A stretch of 64,000 nucleotides of DNA from Siderastrea radians (GCA_964017195.1 OZ024895.1:26453875-26517874), one strand, 5' to 3'; counted from the first letter of the stretch, positions 37,181-46,219 are shown. The notes: generated from the letters alone by a model not told the origin. Program-made: numbers and translations.

Positions 37181-37835
37181 ACCCCCAGGTGAGGAAACCT
37201 ACGACGCAAACCGTCCCTGTTGCAGGGTTTTTTGTCTAATTTTTTCGCACATTGCTTCACAGCACTGCATAGTGTAATTCAGCTGTCAGTTTTATTCAAT
37301 TATTCATGTTTCATTAGCTTTTTTAAGCCATTCTTCCCTCCTCCAGACAGCTGAACTGTAGTTGTTTAGAACTGAGGCATCTTTGACTCTACGTACAACC
37401 AGCCAGCTGGAGAGCGTGTATCGTGACAGTTGATCTGTTCAATGTCGTGTATCCTAGATGTCCACTGTGTGGACGTTCAGACGCAATCTTCCCTCGCTTG
37501 TGGCTTGCTTATCATCACAACTTATTTGTTCACCAAGCCTAAAATTACCATCTTTCTTTCTTTATCATCACACAGTACGCTTTCGACATTGCTGATCCTA
37601 ACAGTACACGGACACGTGTCACAACGAACAGCCGACCAGAGGGCGGAAGGACATGGGATGGATTCCTGTCGGAGAATAAAGAGTTCTTTTGTCGCACGCT
37701 CGTGACAACATGATCATTACATCTTCTTGACAGTGCGCGTTTTGGGGAAAATCTAAAACAAGATTGTCGAATCCAAAAAACAAAAACGGATTTTTCTGTA
37801 CTGAAAAAAGTTAATTAGTTATAGATACATTAATG
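37181..37835. other. No gene recognised
   Basis: Host flank left of the Polinton. No exon or element border that I can support. Confidence 0.5.
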
Positions 37836-37840
37836 TTGCC
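37836..37840. repeat. Polinton target-site duplication, left
   Basis: 'ttgcc' directly next to the left inverted repeat and repeated at 51,820-51,824. A 6-bp reading would be gttgcc against tttgcc, with one mismatch. Polinton integrases usually make 5-6 bp duplications. Confidence 0.65.
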
Positions 37841-37914
37841 AATAGTAGAGTAGCAATTTAACCAATACCACCTCATCTGTACACCTGTATTTACCCCTTT
37901 TAAACCACCCAGCG
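37841..37914. repeat. Polinton left terminal inverted repeat
   Basis: 74 bp beginning 'aatagtagagtagcaattta'. Its complement is found at 51,746-51,819 with about five mismatches (for example g/a at position 2, c/g in 'tagcaa/taggaa'). The right end complement begins AGT, the usual AG start of Polintons. Confidence 0.9.
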
Positions 37915-38058
37915 CAGAAAGCGAAGCAAGCAGGATGGGAGGAGGCAGTACCAGCGCGGATGTGTCACGGAAAATATTTCGTATTGAAGTCACGTCAGCT
38001 ACAGAATATAAATATTTTTTCCAATTGAAGAAATATCTGCGATAGTATATATACCAAG

Positions 38059-38707
38059 ATGGCAACCATTACCCGACAGGCCGCTGAAGAATTTTTACAA
38101 AAACTTTTTGCGGAAATGTCGCCAGAAGATGAGCAGTATATGATGCAATTGCTAGCGGAAAACGCGCCGGCAGCGGGGCCTCTCCGCGAGGTTGTTCAGA
38201 ACATTTTGGATGAACCATTTCCTCAACGAGTGAAGGAACGGTTATCGAAACCGCTTCTTCCAGGAAAACATAAACCAATCACGCCTCCAAGGAAGAAAAA
38301 GGAAATAAAAAGGCGGGCAATATTGAAAGAGTTTGATCCAATTCAACCGGCAAAGAAAAGGGAAGAAAAGAGGTACGAGGTCATTCATACTTTCAAATTT
38401 GCTTCAAAAAGATGAGGAAGAGGAAGGGGAAGAAAGAGAAGGCCGCCGTTTTATCATCTGGAGAAAAAGTCAAGGACTTGAAAATAACCTTACAGACCAT
38501 TTTATGGGAAAGATTAGGGAGAAGGTCATAATTGCATTCTACTTGCGCCACTACTATTCTTATTGGTTGGAAAACATCGAAGACGGGACTATTCTCCTAT
38601 TTTATAAAAACTCAGGAGGCTCACCTTGGATAAACAGATATGATGAAGCAGAAAATTGGTTGAGAGAAAAGGAGGAGACGCGCCTGAACATTGATAACAT
38701 CGAAAGG
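38059..38707 (+). pseudogene. N-terminal fragment of the left-end Polinton gene (possibly the DNA polymerase B ORF)
   Basis: The ATG at 38,059 follows TATATATA at 38,046-38,053. The first open part (to 38,415, 118 aa) starts MATITRQAAEEFLQKLF and is Lys/Arg-rich toward its end. Coding potential then continues in other frames, notably 38,530-38,706 with 'GSPWINRYDEAENWL' and ending 'NIDNIERP', so at least one frameshift is present. I recall similar N-terminal regions on large left-end ORFs of cnidarian Polintons, which carry PolB, but no polymerase motif (exonuclease DxE, SLYPS, DTDS) is present here. At about 38,707 the sequence switches into the antisense of the integrase gene, so the rest of the gene was deleted. 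Confidence 0.5.
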
Positions 38708-39014
38708 CCACATCTACCACTGTGAAGGCATATTTAAAAGTTTTACGGGAGCGTGGTGGGCGATCGTGTGGGAGATACAGAAGATCGGCTTGGTGAACTT
38801 TGTTTGGAACAGGAACATCAAATTTCGGTCTTGGAATGCACCGTGGGGCTGGTAAATAAACCTGCCAAAGAGCTTGCTTCATCAACCAGTTTCGAGCCAC
38901 ATCCTCCGAGACTTTCGCTGCCTGGGCTAATTTCTTAATCGCTGCAAACCCTTTCCAATACCTTTGCGGGCTGTAATAAATTTTTGACAACCTATTGAAA
39001 ATGCGCGCGCTCAT
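38589..39014 (-). pseudogene. Retroviral-type integrase, N-terminal fragment
   Basis: The minus-strand start at 39,014 (MSARIFNRL) follows a shared 'gtataccatac' promoter-like segment. The protein has a short HTH-like region (YWKGFAAIKKLAQAAKV) and then the DDE-core entry 'VHQADLLYLPHD' followed by 'FKYAFTVVDVAF'. This is the pattern of Polinton integrases and gives the first catalytic Asp. The second Asp and the Glu are absent because homology stops at about 38,707, where the coding strand runs into antisense of the left-end gene. The remaining codons to 38,589 are out of context. The fragment cannot catalyse strand transfer. In an intact element it would insert the virus-like DNA and create the 5-6 bp duplication. 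Confidence 0.8.
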
Positions 39015-39035
39015 TGTATACCATACAATAAAAAA

Positions 39036-39371
39036 ATGGACGACCCATTTGGTTGTTTGCAAGGTGTGAAAATCTCGTCAAAAATGATGCAAGAAATATT
39101 GCAAAAAAGAAATGAATTACACTTATGCCCATTATCAAATAGGATTAATCGTTGTCCTTCATGCAAGGAGCAACTAGTTTATGTGGTGAATGAGTTCTGT
39201 CGTGAATGTCCAAAATGTGGTAGAGTGTTTGAATGTGATGATGATGAACAGTTCCAAGAAGAAAATCGGGGAAGAAGTTCCACTGCGCCTCCAACGACTA
39301 ATGTTCATTTAAAAAATGTTTTTCGGAAATGGAACATTGACAAAATGTTTTCTGAAATTATGAATATATGA
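39036..39371 (+). pseudogene. Zinc-ribbon protein, 5' part, interrupted by a SINE pair
   Basis: It starts 21 bp from the divergent integrase. The protein has two closely spaced CxxC pairs in 'RCPSCKEQL' and 'CRECPKCGRVF' (residues about 40-70), a zinc-ribbon signature. An acidic Ser/Thr-rich stretch follows. The natural frame continues through 'DKMF' at 39,342-39,353 and resumes after the inserted repeats at 39,891, where the same 12 bp are duplicated. Codons 39,354-39,371 belong to the insertion. Polintons and related viruses often carry a zinc-ribbon late transcription factor (VLTF3-like). That role is possible here but not shown by any other motif. Confidence 0.7.
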
Positions 39372-39890
39372 AGTTCATATATTTGAAACTGCGGAATGAA
39401 GAAATAAATGTAAAGAAAATCCTCGCAGTTATTAACGCAACTTATGCAGTTGCGAAGAGAAAGCCTGAAAAAATCAGGCTTGCCGGGATTCGAACCATGA
39501 CCTCTGCGATACCGGTGCAGCGCTCTAACCAATTGAGCTAACAAGCCAACTGGGAGCTGGTCATTAAATTGGTTCGTAATATACCCGGGAAAGATAAAGA
39601 TGAAATTATGAATATATGAAGTTTATATATTTGAAACTGCGGAATGAAGAAATAAATGTAAAGAAGATCCTCGCAGTTATTTCTTTTCGCAACTGCATAA
39701 GTTGCGTTAATAACTGTTAATAACCAATTTAATGACCAGCTCCCAGTTGGCTTGTTAGCTCTATTGGTTAGAGCGCTGCACCGGTATCGCAGAGGTCAGG
39801 GTTCGAATCCCGGCAAGCCTGATTTTTTCAGGCTTTCTTTTCGCAACTGCATAAGTTTCGTTAATAACTGCGAGGATCTTCTTTACATTT
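39354..39890. mobile_element. Two head-facing tRNA-SINE copies forming a fold-back insertion
   Basis: The 12-bp duplication 'aaaatgttttct' (39,342-39,353 and 39,891-39,902) marks one insertion of 537 bp. The left copy is minus and the right copy plus. tRNA-like heads are at 39,478-39,548 and 39,749-39,819, with B-box 'gggttcgaatcccgg' and A-box 'ttagctc..ttggtta'. Each is followed by an inverted 'caggctttcttttcgcaact' tail. Arms of about 173 bp (39,404-39,576 and 39,718-39,890) pair around a spacer that contains a second tail copy (39,602-39,690). The anticodon loops lack U33, so these are not functional tRNAs. Confidence 0.85.
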
Positions 39891-40160
39891 AAAATGTTTT
39901 CTTCCAGCGAGGTCGCTTTTCTGGGTAAGGTTATTGCTCAATTTCAGGAGATAACCGGCAAGTCAGTGAACTACCCCTGTTTTCTGCGCAATTATTTTGA
40001 AATGGTACCTTCTGAATGCTGGCCCCACAAAAAAGAAATTGTGGAATCTATTTCCCATCACCTTCCTAAAACCTTTGCAAGCAGGTGGCGCGCAAAACAG
40101 GAGTTTGAAAAGTGGTGGAGCACTACCTCAAGCCCAACCCCAACTTTTGTTTCAAATTAA
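39891..40160 (+). pseudogene. Zinc-ribbon protein, 3' part after the SINE insertion
   Basis: The open frame from the duplicated target ('KMFSSSEVAFLG') continues in the same phase as the upstream part once the insertion is disregarded. About 88 aa, ending in a Ser/Pro/Thr tail. It contains 'FQEITGKSVNYPCFLRNYFE' and 'FASRWRAKQEFEKWW', suggesting a compact helical domain that I do not recognise. Its last 38 bp overlap the convergent 3' end of the PLA2 gene. Confidence 0.65.
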
Positions 40161-40949
40161 TTGTGTTCCTCGCAGCCGCATGACCCCACTGCCTTTGTTT
40201 CAACGGAACTGCGTCAAGAGCCTTCGCCATTTTTTTGTCCGCGTTGTGTTTGCAATTTTTTTCATTTTCACCGTATTTTTTGCTTCGGTTCGAACAAACA
40301 CCATAGTCCACGTCATGTTGCATTGCGATTGCGTCTGTTGCCCCTGTTGGTGGTTGATATATTTCCCGAATCTGACCCGTTTCTGGATCGTAGTTCACCT
40401 GCTGTTCAAGGGGATTATATGGCCCGGTATAATTATGCCCCGGTAATGTCCAACCCCGTTTTGGTTTGGGAAGTTTTCCTATCGCTGAATGGATGTCAAA
40501 CCCAGCCCCATCTAAATCCGGTCTGTCCGTTTTGTGGCGTCTGTTTGGCCGAACTTTGGTTGAAATTTGATCGAGCATTTCACTGCCAACTTTTTGAAAA
40601 ACTGGGCGGGCTTTGTATAGCGTATAATTTATTGCTTTCTTTTGCAGATTGGGGTTTCGCAAAGCTTCAGACGCATAATAACGTCCAGCCTCAAACCCTT
40701 TTTTCGCAAGAAATGGGATCCCTTTTTCAATGGCTAGATCACCCACCGTCATGGCAATGTTGCCAAGCACACTACCGCCCTCCGCGCGGGAGGGCTCACC
40801 TAGTTTCCCGGCATAAAACGTGTTTTTGTTATTCCGCAACTAGCGCATTTTACCTTTAAGAGTTTTCGATTGTTCTTTGTGATTACAACCTTTTCACTTC
40901 CTTCCACATTGGGGGTGTGCCGCTTTTCTTTCACACAGTACACTTCCAT
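40123..40949 (-). pseudogene. PLA2 virion protein with N-terminal Cys-rich domain, one frameshift
   Basis: The start at 40,949 lies 2 nt from 'tatata' (40,952-40,957). The first ~47 codons encode MEVYCVKEK ... KCASCGITKTRFMPG, a small zinc-binding domain of the DUF5679 type (YCVK at the front, CAxCG at the end). Near 40,810 the frame is lost. The remainder is open from 40,839: a hydrophobic/amphipathic region, then a parvovirus-VP1-like phospholipase A2 domain. The calcium loop is 'YTGPYNPL' and the catalytic pair 'QHDVDYG'. The whole span, 827 nt, is one short of a multiple of three, consistent with one deleted base. In related elements such enzymes are thought to act in membrane breach during entry. 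Confidence 0.85.
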
Positions 40950-40959
40950 TGTATATATC

Positions 40960-41460
40960 TTATGAAAAATAATTCTCTACGATGTGTTCGTTTTGAAGGG
41001 CATCATCGGTGAACATTTTCATAATATCGACGAAACTGGTGCCTTTGTTTCTTTCGTTTAAAAAGAGAAGGCAGTAGTAACCACATCTCACACTTTGTTC
41101 CCATTGAATTTGGTTATCATTTCTGAAAAAATGTTTGATTCCGTGCATTGACATTTCTTTTTCCCATTCCAAAGGTGGCGGAAGCCCAAATGAATCAAAA
41201 TACTCGTACGTGCCATTTTTGGCATGCCAACAACACACCCAATGAGTTCCCAATCTTCCAAAATCATCCAAGTTGATAATGCATGGGGAATGGAACAGGG
41301 GTTTTGTTTCGTTTCTGCTAAAAATACCTTTGATGGGGATGCGCAAATAATCGCACCATTTTCTGAGGTCTATGTTGGATAGAGGTGTATCTTTAAACTT
41401 TATTTTTTTTTTCAAATAATCATCCCAAGTTCCAAAGAAAGGTGGGGGTCGAATTTGCAT
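40960..41460 (-). CDS. Adenain-like cysteine protease
   Basis: 166 aa, open throughout. The catalytic set is visible: His73 in 'GTHWVCCWH', Asp89 in 'YEYFDSFG', Gln119 or Gln122, and Cys126 in 'RCGYYCLLFL'. This matches the adenovirus protease/Ulp1 fold (family C5), which matures capsid proteins. The first ~22 residues (MQIRPPPFFGTWDDY) are not protease-like and resemble the proline-rich tail of the upstream pVI/pX-like protein. That protein overlaps by 41 bp, and its alternative frame runs into this ORF. There is no TATATA motif of its own before this ATG, unlike most neighbours, so it may depend on the upstream gene's transcript. Confidence 0.88.
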   Translation of the reverse strand: MQIRPPPFFGTWDDYLKKKIKFKDTPLSNIDLRKWCDYLRIPIKGIFSRNETKPLFHSPCIINLDDFGRLGTHWVCCWHAKNGTYEYFDSFGLPPPLEWEKEMSMHGIKHFFRNDNQIQWEQSVRCGYYCLLFLNERNKGTSFVDIMKMFTDDALQNEHIVENYFS

Positions 41461-42082
41461 TCCTCCTCCCTTTGGAGGTGGGGGTCGGGGTGATCGTCGT
41501 GGTCGTGGGCGTGGTGGTTGAGTTTGCAGGCCTTTTCCGAGCTAAACTGATAGCCAAAGGTACTCCGATAGACGCTAACATGCCAAGGAAGCCGCCGTAC
41601 TGTGCGGCGCCTCCTATTGCAAAACCTTTTCCAACAAGATATTTTTGCACCGCCTGTTTCTGAGTAGGAGTCATTTGCTGGACAAGTTTATAAAGCTCAA
41701 TTTCCTTCGGCCCAAAACCCTTTCCGAATATCTTTTTCAGCACCTTTTCAGCGCCGAAACTCAAACCTGCACTTGCTAATGTCCCAAGGGCTGGCTTTAT
41801 CAAAGGTCGTGCCAAACCTAGCACAGCAGAAAACAAATTTCCACCACGCTGCGCAGTATTTTGAATCTGGGTCTGGCTTAATTTTAGCACAACCCCTTTC
41901 CCTGCCGCTGCGGTTTTCTTCAGTCGCGAGTTTTGAGTAGCAGTGAGAAGGAGTTCGTCACCGCGCCCAACTTGACCTGGTTTAACTCTCAGAGTAACAG
42001 CTGTCCTCGAAACATAAGCTTTTTGAAGTTTCTTTTTCTGACCATCAGTTAGTGCGATTTTATATGGATAAGTTGTGCTCAT
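41420..42082 (-). pseudogene. pVI/pX-like virion core or membrane-active protein, frame lost near its C-terminus
   Basis: 220 codons from the ATG at 42,082, with TATATTATAT at 42,091-42,100. The N-terminus is basic ('LTDGQKKKLQKAYVSRTAV'). A Gly/Ala/Leu amphipathic middle follows ('LGLARPLIKPALGTLASAGL'), then 'GKGFAIGGAAQYGGFLG', which holds adenain-type cleavage sites of the xGG-x kind. After about residue 185 the frame reads a TTTPTTTT run. In the alternative frame (from about 41,535) the same bases give 'GKGLQTQP' and an Arg/Pro-rich basic tail. A small indel near 41,540 is therefore likely. Lytic and DNA-core roles are known for adenoviral counterparts; here they are inferred. Confidence 0.75.
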
Positions 42083-42119
42083 CGTGCGTGTATATTATAT
42101 TCAGAATTTTTTTATTTGT

Positions 42120-43340
42120 CTAGACGGCGACAAGCTCATTGCCAATTTGCTTCAGCACAAATTCTTCTTCATTCAAAACCACGGCGAAGATTGTGTAATC
42201 TCGAGCTTTTTGGGGTCGTCTGTCACACTTTCTTTGGTATTTCGTAGATCAAAGTAGATAATTGGGTATAACCTCTGAAAGTTGGCGAGCTGCAGCTGAA
42301 CGCCGGTATTGTAGTCGTTCTTTCTGTATCTGAAATTGATTAAATCATTCAAAATTCTTATGGCCGTAATCAAGCTCAGGGTAAAAGCTTGTGCCCTACT
42401 GAAGGCGGCAAGTGGCTAATCTTGCCGAGTTATCACCATCGATATCAAATGTGTCAAAGAGGTAAGGGTTTTGTGTGTAAGCATTTTGTTTCCGAGTTTG
42501 TTGAAGGAATACAAAGACATACTTGGGGTTTTTTACCCCAGGTGTAATCAACCACGTACCATTCGCATCCCTTCGAATTCGGGAGCTGCTCAGATGCAAA
42601 ACTTCTTTCAAGTATTTCCATTGGGTTGGCTGCAAGAAAATTTCATTGGCCAGGGTCTGCCCTTTACCAGTTAACTGTAATTGTGGGACCCACAACTCCA
42701 ATTTACGGACAACAATCCTTCGAGCTGTTCCATCGTTTTGGAAAATCATTTCTCTGTCGTCTTGCAGAACAATTTCAAACTCAAGTTGCATCGGTGGCAG
42801 CAGCCTGTCGGAAAGACCTTCGAAGAAGGAGTATCGGTTCAAAGGGATAATGGTCTGAACTGTCTCGCCTTCATGTGATAGAAGCACCCTTGCCCGCATT
42901 CCAACGTTCGTCGCATTGCCATCAGTCACTGAGGTGGCGTCAGAGTCAAGATAAAAAAATTGGTTTTTAGCCACGTTTCTCGAAAAATGGTCCGAAAAGT
43001 CAAGCAGGTTTTTGATGAAAATAACGTTGTGGATATCTTTCCCCTCGTACAGAGTTTTTCTCGCTGATTTAAGGTTCAAACTTTTGATCAATGAGAAAGA
43101 ACCGTTGATCGGAGCCGATTGGGTGTCAGCGCCAATGTTGGCTCCGTTTGCTACAGCTTTAAACTTAAAATCGACGCGGAAATAAGCGTTGTACCAGTCA
43201 TAAAAATTGTCCCGGTCTCTTACGGTAAATTTGTGGCCCGACTTGTTTTGAGTTTGGTTATTCCCAGGGAAGGTGAGTGGGGTGTCCAAATTCACTTGGA
43301 CGTATGTAGTCTTCTCGAGGTATGGTTGAGTTCTGAACAT
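42120..43340 (-). pseudogene. Major capsid protein (hexon-like), broken by several frameshifts
   Basis: The ATG at 43,340 is preceded by TTATATT at 43,353-43,359. 314 codons are open to 42,396. Coding signal then continues in three further frame segments to a stop at 42,120, so there are at least three indels (about 42,395, 42,360 and 42,210). Total length would be about 405 residues. Motifs I associate with the Polinton/adintovirus capsid family include 'RDRDNFYDWYNAYFRV', 'IIPLNRYSFFEGLSDR', 'PYLFDTFDIDGDN' near the first break and 'NFQRLYPIIYFDLRN' in the third segment. A beta-rich composition fits a jelly-roll capsid protein. Confidence 0.82.
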
Positions 43341-43379
43341 GTGAACAATCGTTTATATTAAGAGAAAAAATTTCTGCGA

Positions 43380-43757
43380 TTAAATTTCGTTTGCCAAAAT
43401 TCGATTTAATTTCACAAGGGCGCCATCTGATTTTTTTGGCACTCGGTGTTTCAAAATGTTTGCAAGTTTCTTTTTTGCATCCTGCGACACCAGTTTTTGC
43501 TTTCGCTCTTGCAGTAGTTTTCGTATTTATTTTGAACCTTTTTCGACAGCAAGTTCACCAACTTTCTGCCCCGCTTTTTCAGCGATTGTTTTTGTGGCTT
43601 TTTCGGCGGCTGTCTTTGCCACGTTCTTTACAGTGACTTTAAATGCTTTGCCGATGGCCTTAAGGGTGTCACGGGTCACACCCGACCCCTTGTGTTTATA
43701 TCGATACCTTCCGGCGTTTTCGTCAAAAAATCTTGCCCACTCGCTCGGGTGTTTCAT
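43380..43757 (-). pseudogene. Small basic Ala/Lys-rich virion-type protein with a nonsense codon
   Basis: The start at 43,757 has TATATT at 43,763-43,768. The frame is interrupted by a TAA at 43,527-43,529 but stays open in the same phase to a stop at 43,380, 126 codons in all. The first part reads 'EWARFFDENAGRYRYKHKGS', then an Ala/Lys/Thr-rich amphipathic stretch ('ATKTIAEKAGQKVGELAVEK'). The second part is Lys/Leu-rich and ends 'LNRILANEI'. It lies between the two capsid genes, as a small virion or scaffold protein would. Family not identified. Confidence 0.65.
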
Positions 43758-43784
43758 GGTTGTATATTTATGCCAACAAAATCC

Positions 43785-44552
43785 TTACTCTTTTTCAATC
43801 ATTATGCTAACCGCAACGTCTATCCCGTTGAGATCCAGGAGATTGTTTCTTCCGTCTGTCACCCAAATCCTTATTGCATTAATCTCGCTTTTATTCACAG
43901 GATGCCACTCAAGCCGATACGGCTCTTTTTGAAATGGATAGCTAACCTGAAGCCCTGTTGTTGAGAAACTGTATAACACATCGCTTGGAACATCGTTTGC
44001 TCGCCGTGTGATCAGATTGCAGTGCAGAAACACCCAATCAACGCTTCTTGTGATATTCGGGACGATTGTTCCGACATAATTTTTTTCTCCTGTCAAGATC
44101 TTTTTCTCATAACCAAGCAATTCAGCGAAAGCTCCTTGAGAAAGGTCAAGCTCATAATTTTCATGCATCAAAATGACAACCCGGAAAATTGTCATATCGA
44201 AATACAGAGTGAAAATGAAATCACTGTCTTTGTCTTCCGGTTTCACTTTACCGGTTTGGGACTGAAGAAAGCTGTTGATGCCAGAGTAATCATACATTCC
44301 ACTCGGGAATGTCAAGGTCTGCCACTCTTCAGACTTCTTCCTCCAGCGAATTTTGTTGTTGTCAAAAGTGTCATCGATGTTGTACCATGAGTAACTCATA
44401 GTGATAAGTTTGTTAAGCGAGGCTTTATAGTTTCCTGAATCTAACTTAATCGGAGGTTGAAAATTAATTGTGAAATCATGTGAAACTTGAGCGGCTCCGG
44501 TTCTTTGTAGTTTTGCAAGGCTCGAGTCAAGCAGAAGATTTAAGGTCATCAT
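43785..44552 (-). CDS. Penton-like minor capsid protein
   Basis: 255 aa, intact. The ATG at 44,552 (ATGATG) follows TATATAAT at 44,558-44,565. The profile fits the Polinton minor capsid/penton-like single jelly-roll protein: 'FTINFQPPIKLDSGNYKASL' at the front, 'MSYSWYNI', 'FPSGMYDYSGIN' and a C-terminal 'INAIRIWVTDGRNNLLDLNG'. No transmembrane segment is present. It probably forms the five-fold vertices and anchors the fiber. It is one of the few undamaged structural genes. Confidence 0.8.
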   Translation of the reverse strand: MMTLNLLLDSSLAKLQRTGAAQVSHDFTINFQPPIKLDSGNYKASLNKLITMSYSWYNIDDTFDNNKIRWRKKSEEWQTLTFPSGMYDYSGINSFLQSQTGKVKPEDKDSDFIFTLYFDMTIFRVVILMHENYELDLSQGAFAELLGYEKKILTGEKNYVGTIVPNITRSVDWVFLHCNLITRRANDVPSDVLYSFSTTGLQVSYPFQKEPYRLEWHPVNKSEINAIRIWVTDGRNNLLDLNGIDVAVSIMIEKE

Positions 44553-44556
44553 TGGT

Positions 44557-45557
44557 CTATATAATTACGAACATTTTTTTCTTTTGTTGGTTGTTGATGT
44601 AACCGAGCGCAGCAAGTGAATTAAGCAAAGTTTTTACCTGTTTTTGTAGTTTTTTTGAGGTGTTTCCTCCTTTGATCGATCCTAAGCACAAGTGAAGTTG
44701 GTCGATCAATTTTTCAGCTTCATCAGCGATGCCGCTTCCTTCGGTTTCCCAATTCTGTTCTTCAGGGAAGAAGTCCTCGTCACCGTCTGAAGGTGGGTCG
44801 AGAGAAGGTCTTCGGCTCTCAACAGCTTCTTTCAGAGATGTTTCCAGAGAGGTTGGAGGAATTTCTCTTTTGCGTGGGGGAGTGGACTTTAGTCTCTGCT
44901 TCCCCTCCTGTAACCGTTTCGCTTCCCCTCCTGTAACCGAGATTCTTTTGTTACCCTTCTTTTCGCATAAATTCCATCTCTTACTTTTTTGAGATCCTTT
45001 ATTGAATAATTATGAAATGGAGAGTCTTTCTTTTTTACTCTGTAATTGGGATCATTTCCGTATTGCGTTATTAACCAATTGGCTGTTTGCAATAGGGTTG
45101 ATTCATGGGGATATTCTGGCTCAACCGGTCCCGGCATCCCCCACTCTTTACGTGTGGATTTTTCTTCCATCAGTGGTGGGGGTTGTGGAAAATCATCATC
45201 ATCATCAACAACGTCTTGATATGAGGGTGGTGGTGTTGGTGGTGGTGGTGGTGTTGGTGGTGGTGATGGTTCTGGTGATGGTGCTGGTATTGGTGCATCC
45301 GGTCTGAATTCATCACCAAACGGGTTGATTTCGTCAAATTCATCCATTGTGTAATCAGGTCTTTCCTGCATCTCTTCCGCAGTGGTGCTGCTCTTTTCAT
45401 CGAGCCTTTTTGTACTAGGTTTAAAAAGCTCTTCTCCTGAAAGCTGACCAAACTCTTTGTTAATTTTGTTTTTTCTGAATTTTTGGTGAATGTCTTGTGT
45501 TTGTTGATCGACCGCCGTTTTTTCCTTTGCCATTTGTTTCCACTTTGGTAATGACAT
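44557..45557 (-). pseudogene. Proline-rich acidic protein with PPxY motif, broken by a 23-bp duplication
   Basis: The start at 45,557 (MSLPKWKQMAKEK) lies close to TTATATAG (45,569-45,576). The upstream extension to 45,770 would run over the ATPase gene and is rejected. The protein has a Lys-rich front, an acidic middle, a Pro run ending in 'TPPPSYQDVVDDDDDF', then a basic region. The PPSY forms a PPxY late-domain motif. At 44,899-44,940 a 23-bp unit ('cttcccctcctgtaaccg...') is tandemly duplicated, shifting the frame to a stop at 44,889. Past it, an acidic C-terminus continues to 44,557. The span minus 23 bp is 978 nt, exactly 326 codons. Function unknown; PPxY motifs recruit Nedd4-type ligases in other viruses. 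Confidence 0.7.
44899..44944 (-). repeat. 23-bp tandem duplication
   Basis: 'cttcccctcctgtaaccg' occurs at 44,899-44,916 and again at 44,922-44,939, a 23-bp period. Because 23 is not a multiple of three it causes the frameshift in the PPxY gene. Confidence 0.85.
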
Positions 45558-45589
45558 TTTCAGTGTGATTATATAGAGATACAAAAAAA

Positions 45590-46219
45590 ATGAAGATTCC
45601 AAATTACGACCCCGCTTTTTCCAAAAGTAGCTACAAGCAAGGCCACCCTTGCATGCCAGCCAATGTTTTCCGGATGCTGATTTGTGGACCCAGTAATTCT
45701 GGCAAAACAAACATATTACTGCATATGCTTTATGAGTTGTTAGAGTTTGATAAAATTTACCTCTTTTCAAAAAACCTGCACCAGAACAAATACCAGGCTC
45801 TTTTGCAGGACTTTGCAGAACGAATCAACCCCAAGGTTGGTTACGAGGTCATCGAGACTCCCGGTGATGAAATCATTTCACTCGAAGAGCTTCCGGTGGA
45901 CAACCAAAAAATTGTCTTTGATGATCTTGTTTGTGAAAGCAACCAAAACAGCATCATTAATTATTTTATCAACGGGCGGCACAGAAACTGCTGCGTTATT
46001 TACCTCACTCAAACCTTCTACAAGGTGCCGAAAAACATCCGTGATAACTGCAGCCATTTTTGTATTTTCAGATTTCTTCCACGAGAAAACAAGAGGATTG
46101 CGGACGAGATAGGTGTTGATCATGTCGCGTTAGATCGCGCCACAGATAAAAAATATTCTTTCCTTTACTATGATAAACCTCAAAAAACAATGAAGAAAAA
46201 TTTTGACGAAGATATATAA
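45590..46219 (+). CDS. A32/FtsK-HerA-like genome-packaging ATPase
   Basis: 209 aa, intact. Walker A is '[10 protein letters not shown]' (residues about 27-36) and Walker B '[10 protein letters not shown]' (about 103-112). An Asn/Gln sensor region is followed by '[20 protein letters not shown]', typical of the A32-like packaging ATPases of Polintons, virophages and large DNA viruses. It would pump DNA into capsids. It shares a 32-bp divergent promoter region with the PPxY gene (TTATATAG at 45,569-45,576). Its stop codon overlaps the next ATG (ATAATGGGG), so the two genes are tightly packed. Confidence 0.92.
   Translation: MKIPNYDPAFSKSSYKQGHPCMPANVFRMLICGPSNSGKTNILLHMLYELLEFDKIYLFSKNLHQNKYQALLQDFAERINPKVGYEVIETPGDEIISLEELPVDNQKIVFDDLVCESNQNSIINYFINGRHRNCCVIYLTQTFYKVPKNIRDNCSHFCIFRFLPRENKRIADEIGVDHVALDRATDKKYSFLYYDKPQKTMKKNFDEDI

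Noticed and set aside
36556..37277. Long open frames on both strands (up to 227 aa)
   Set aside because: They are read-throughs of a SINE and a GTGTTCCGGGG minisatellite.
39478..39819. Two tRNA genes
   Set aside because: A- and B-boxes are present, but the anticodon loop lacks U33, the stem has a mismatch, and both sit in SINE bodies within one target duplication.
40840..40848. PLA2 start at ATG-CGC-TAG with a nonsense codon
   Set aside because: A better start at 40,949 with a Cys-rich domain and one frameshift explains the gene and its length.
42471..42878. Plus-strand ORFs within the capsid gene
   Set aside because: Antisense shadows of the minus-strand capsid coding sequence; no own promoter motif or recognisable domain.
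45558..45770. N-terminal extension of the PPxY ORF upstream of 45,557
   Set aside because: It is antisense to the ATPase gene and lies before the shared promoter motif.
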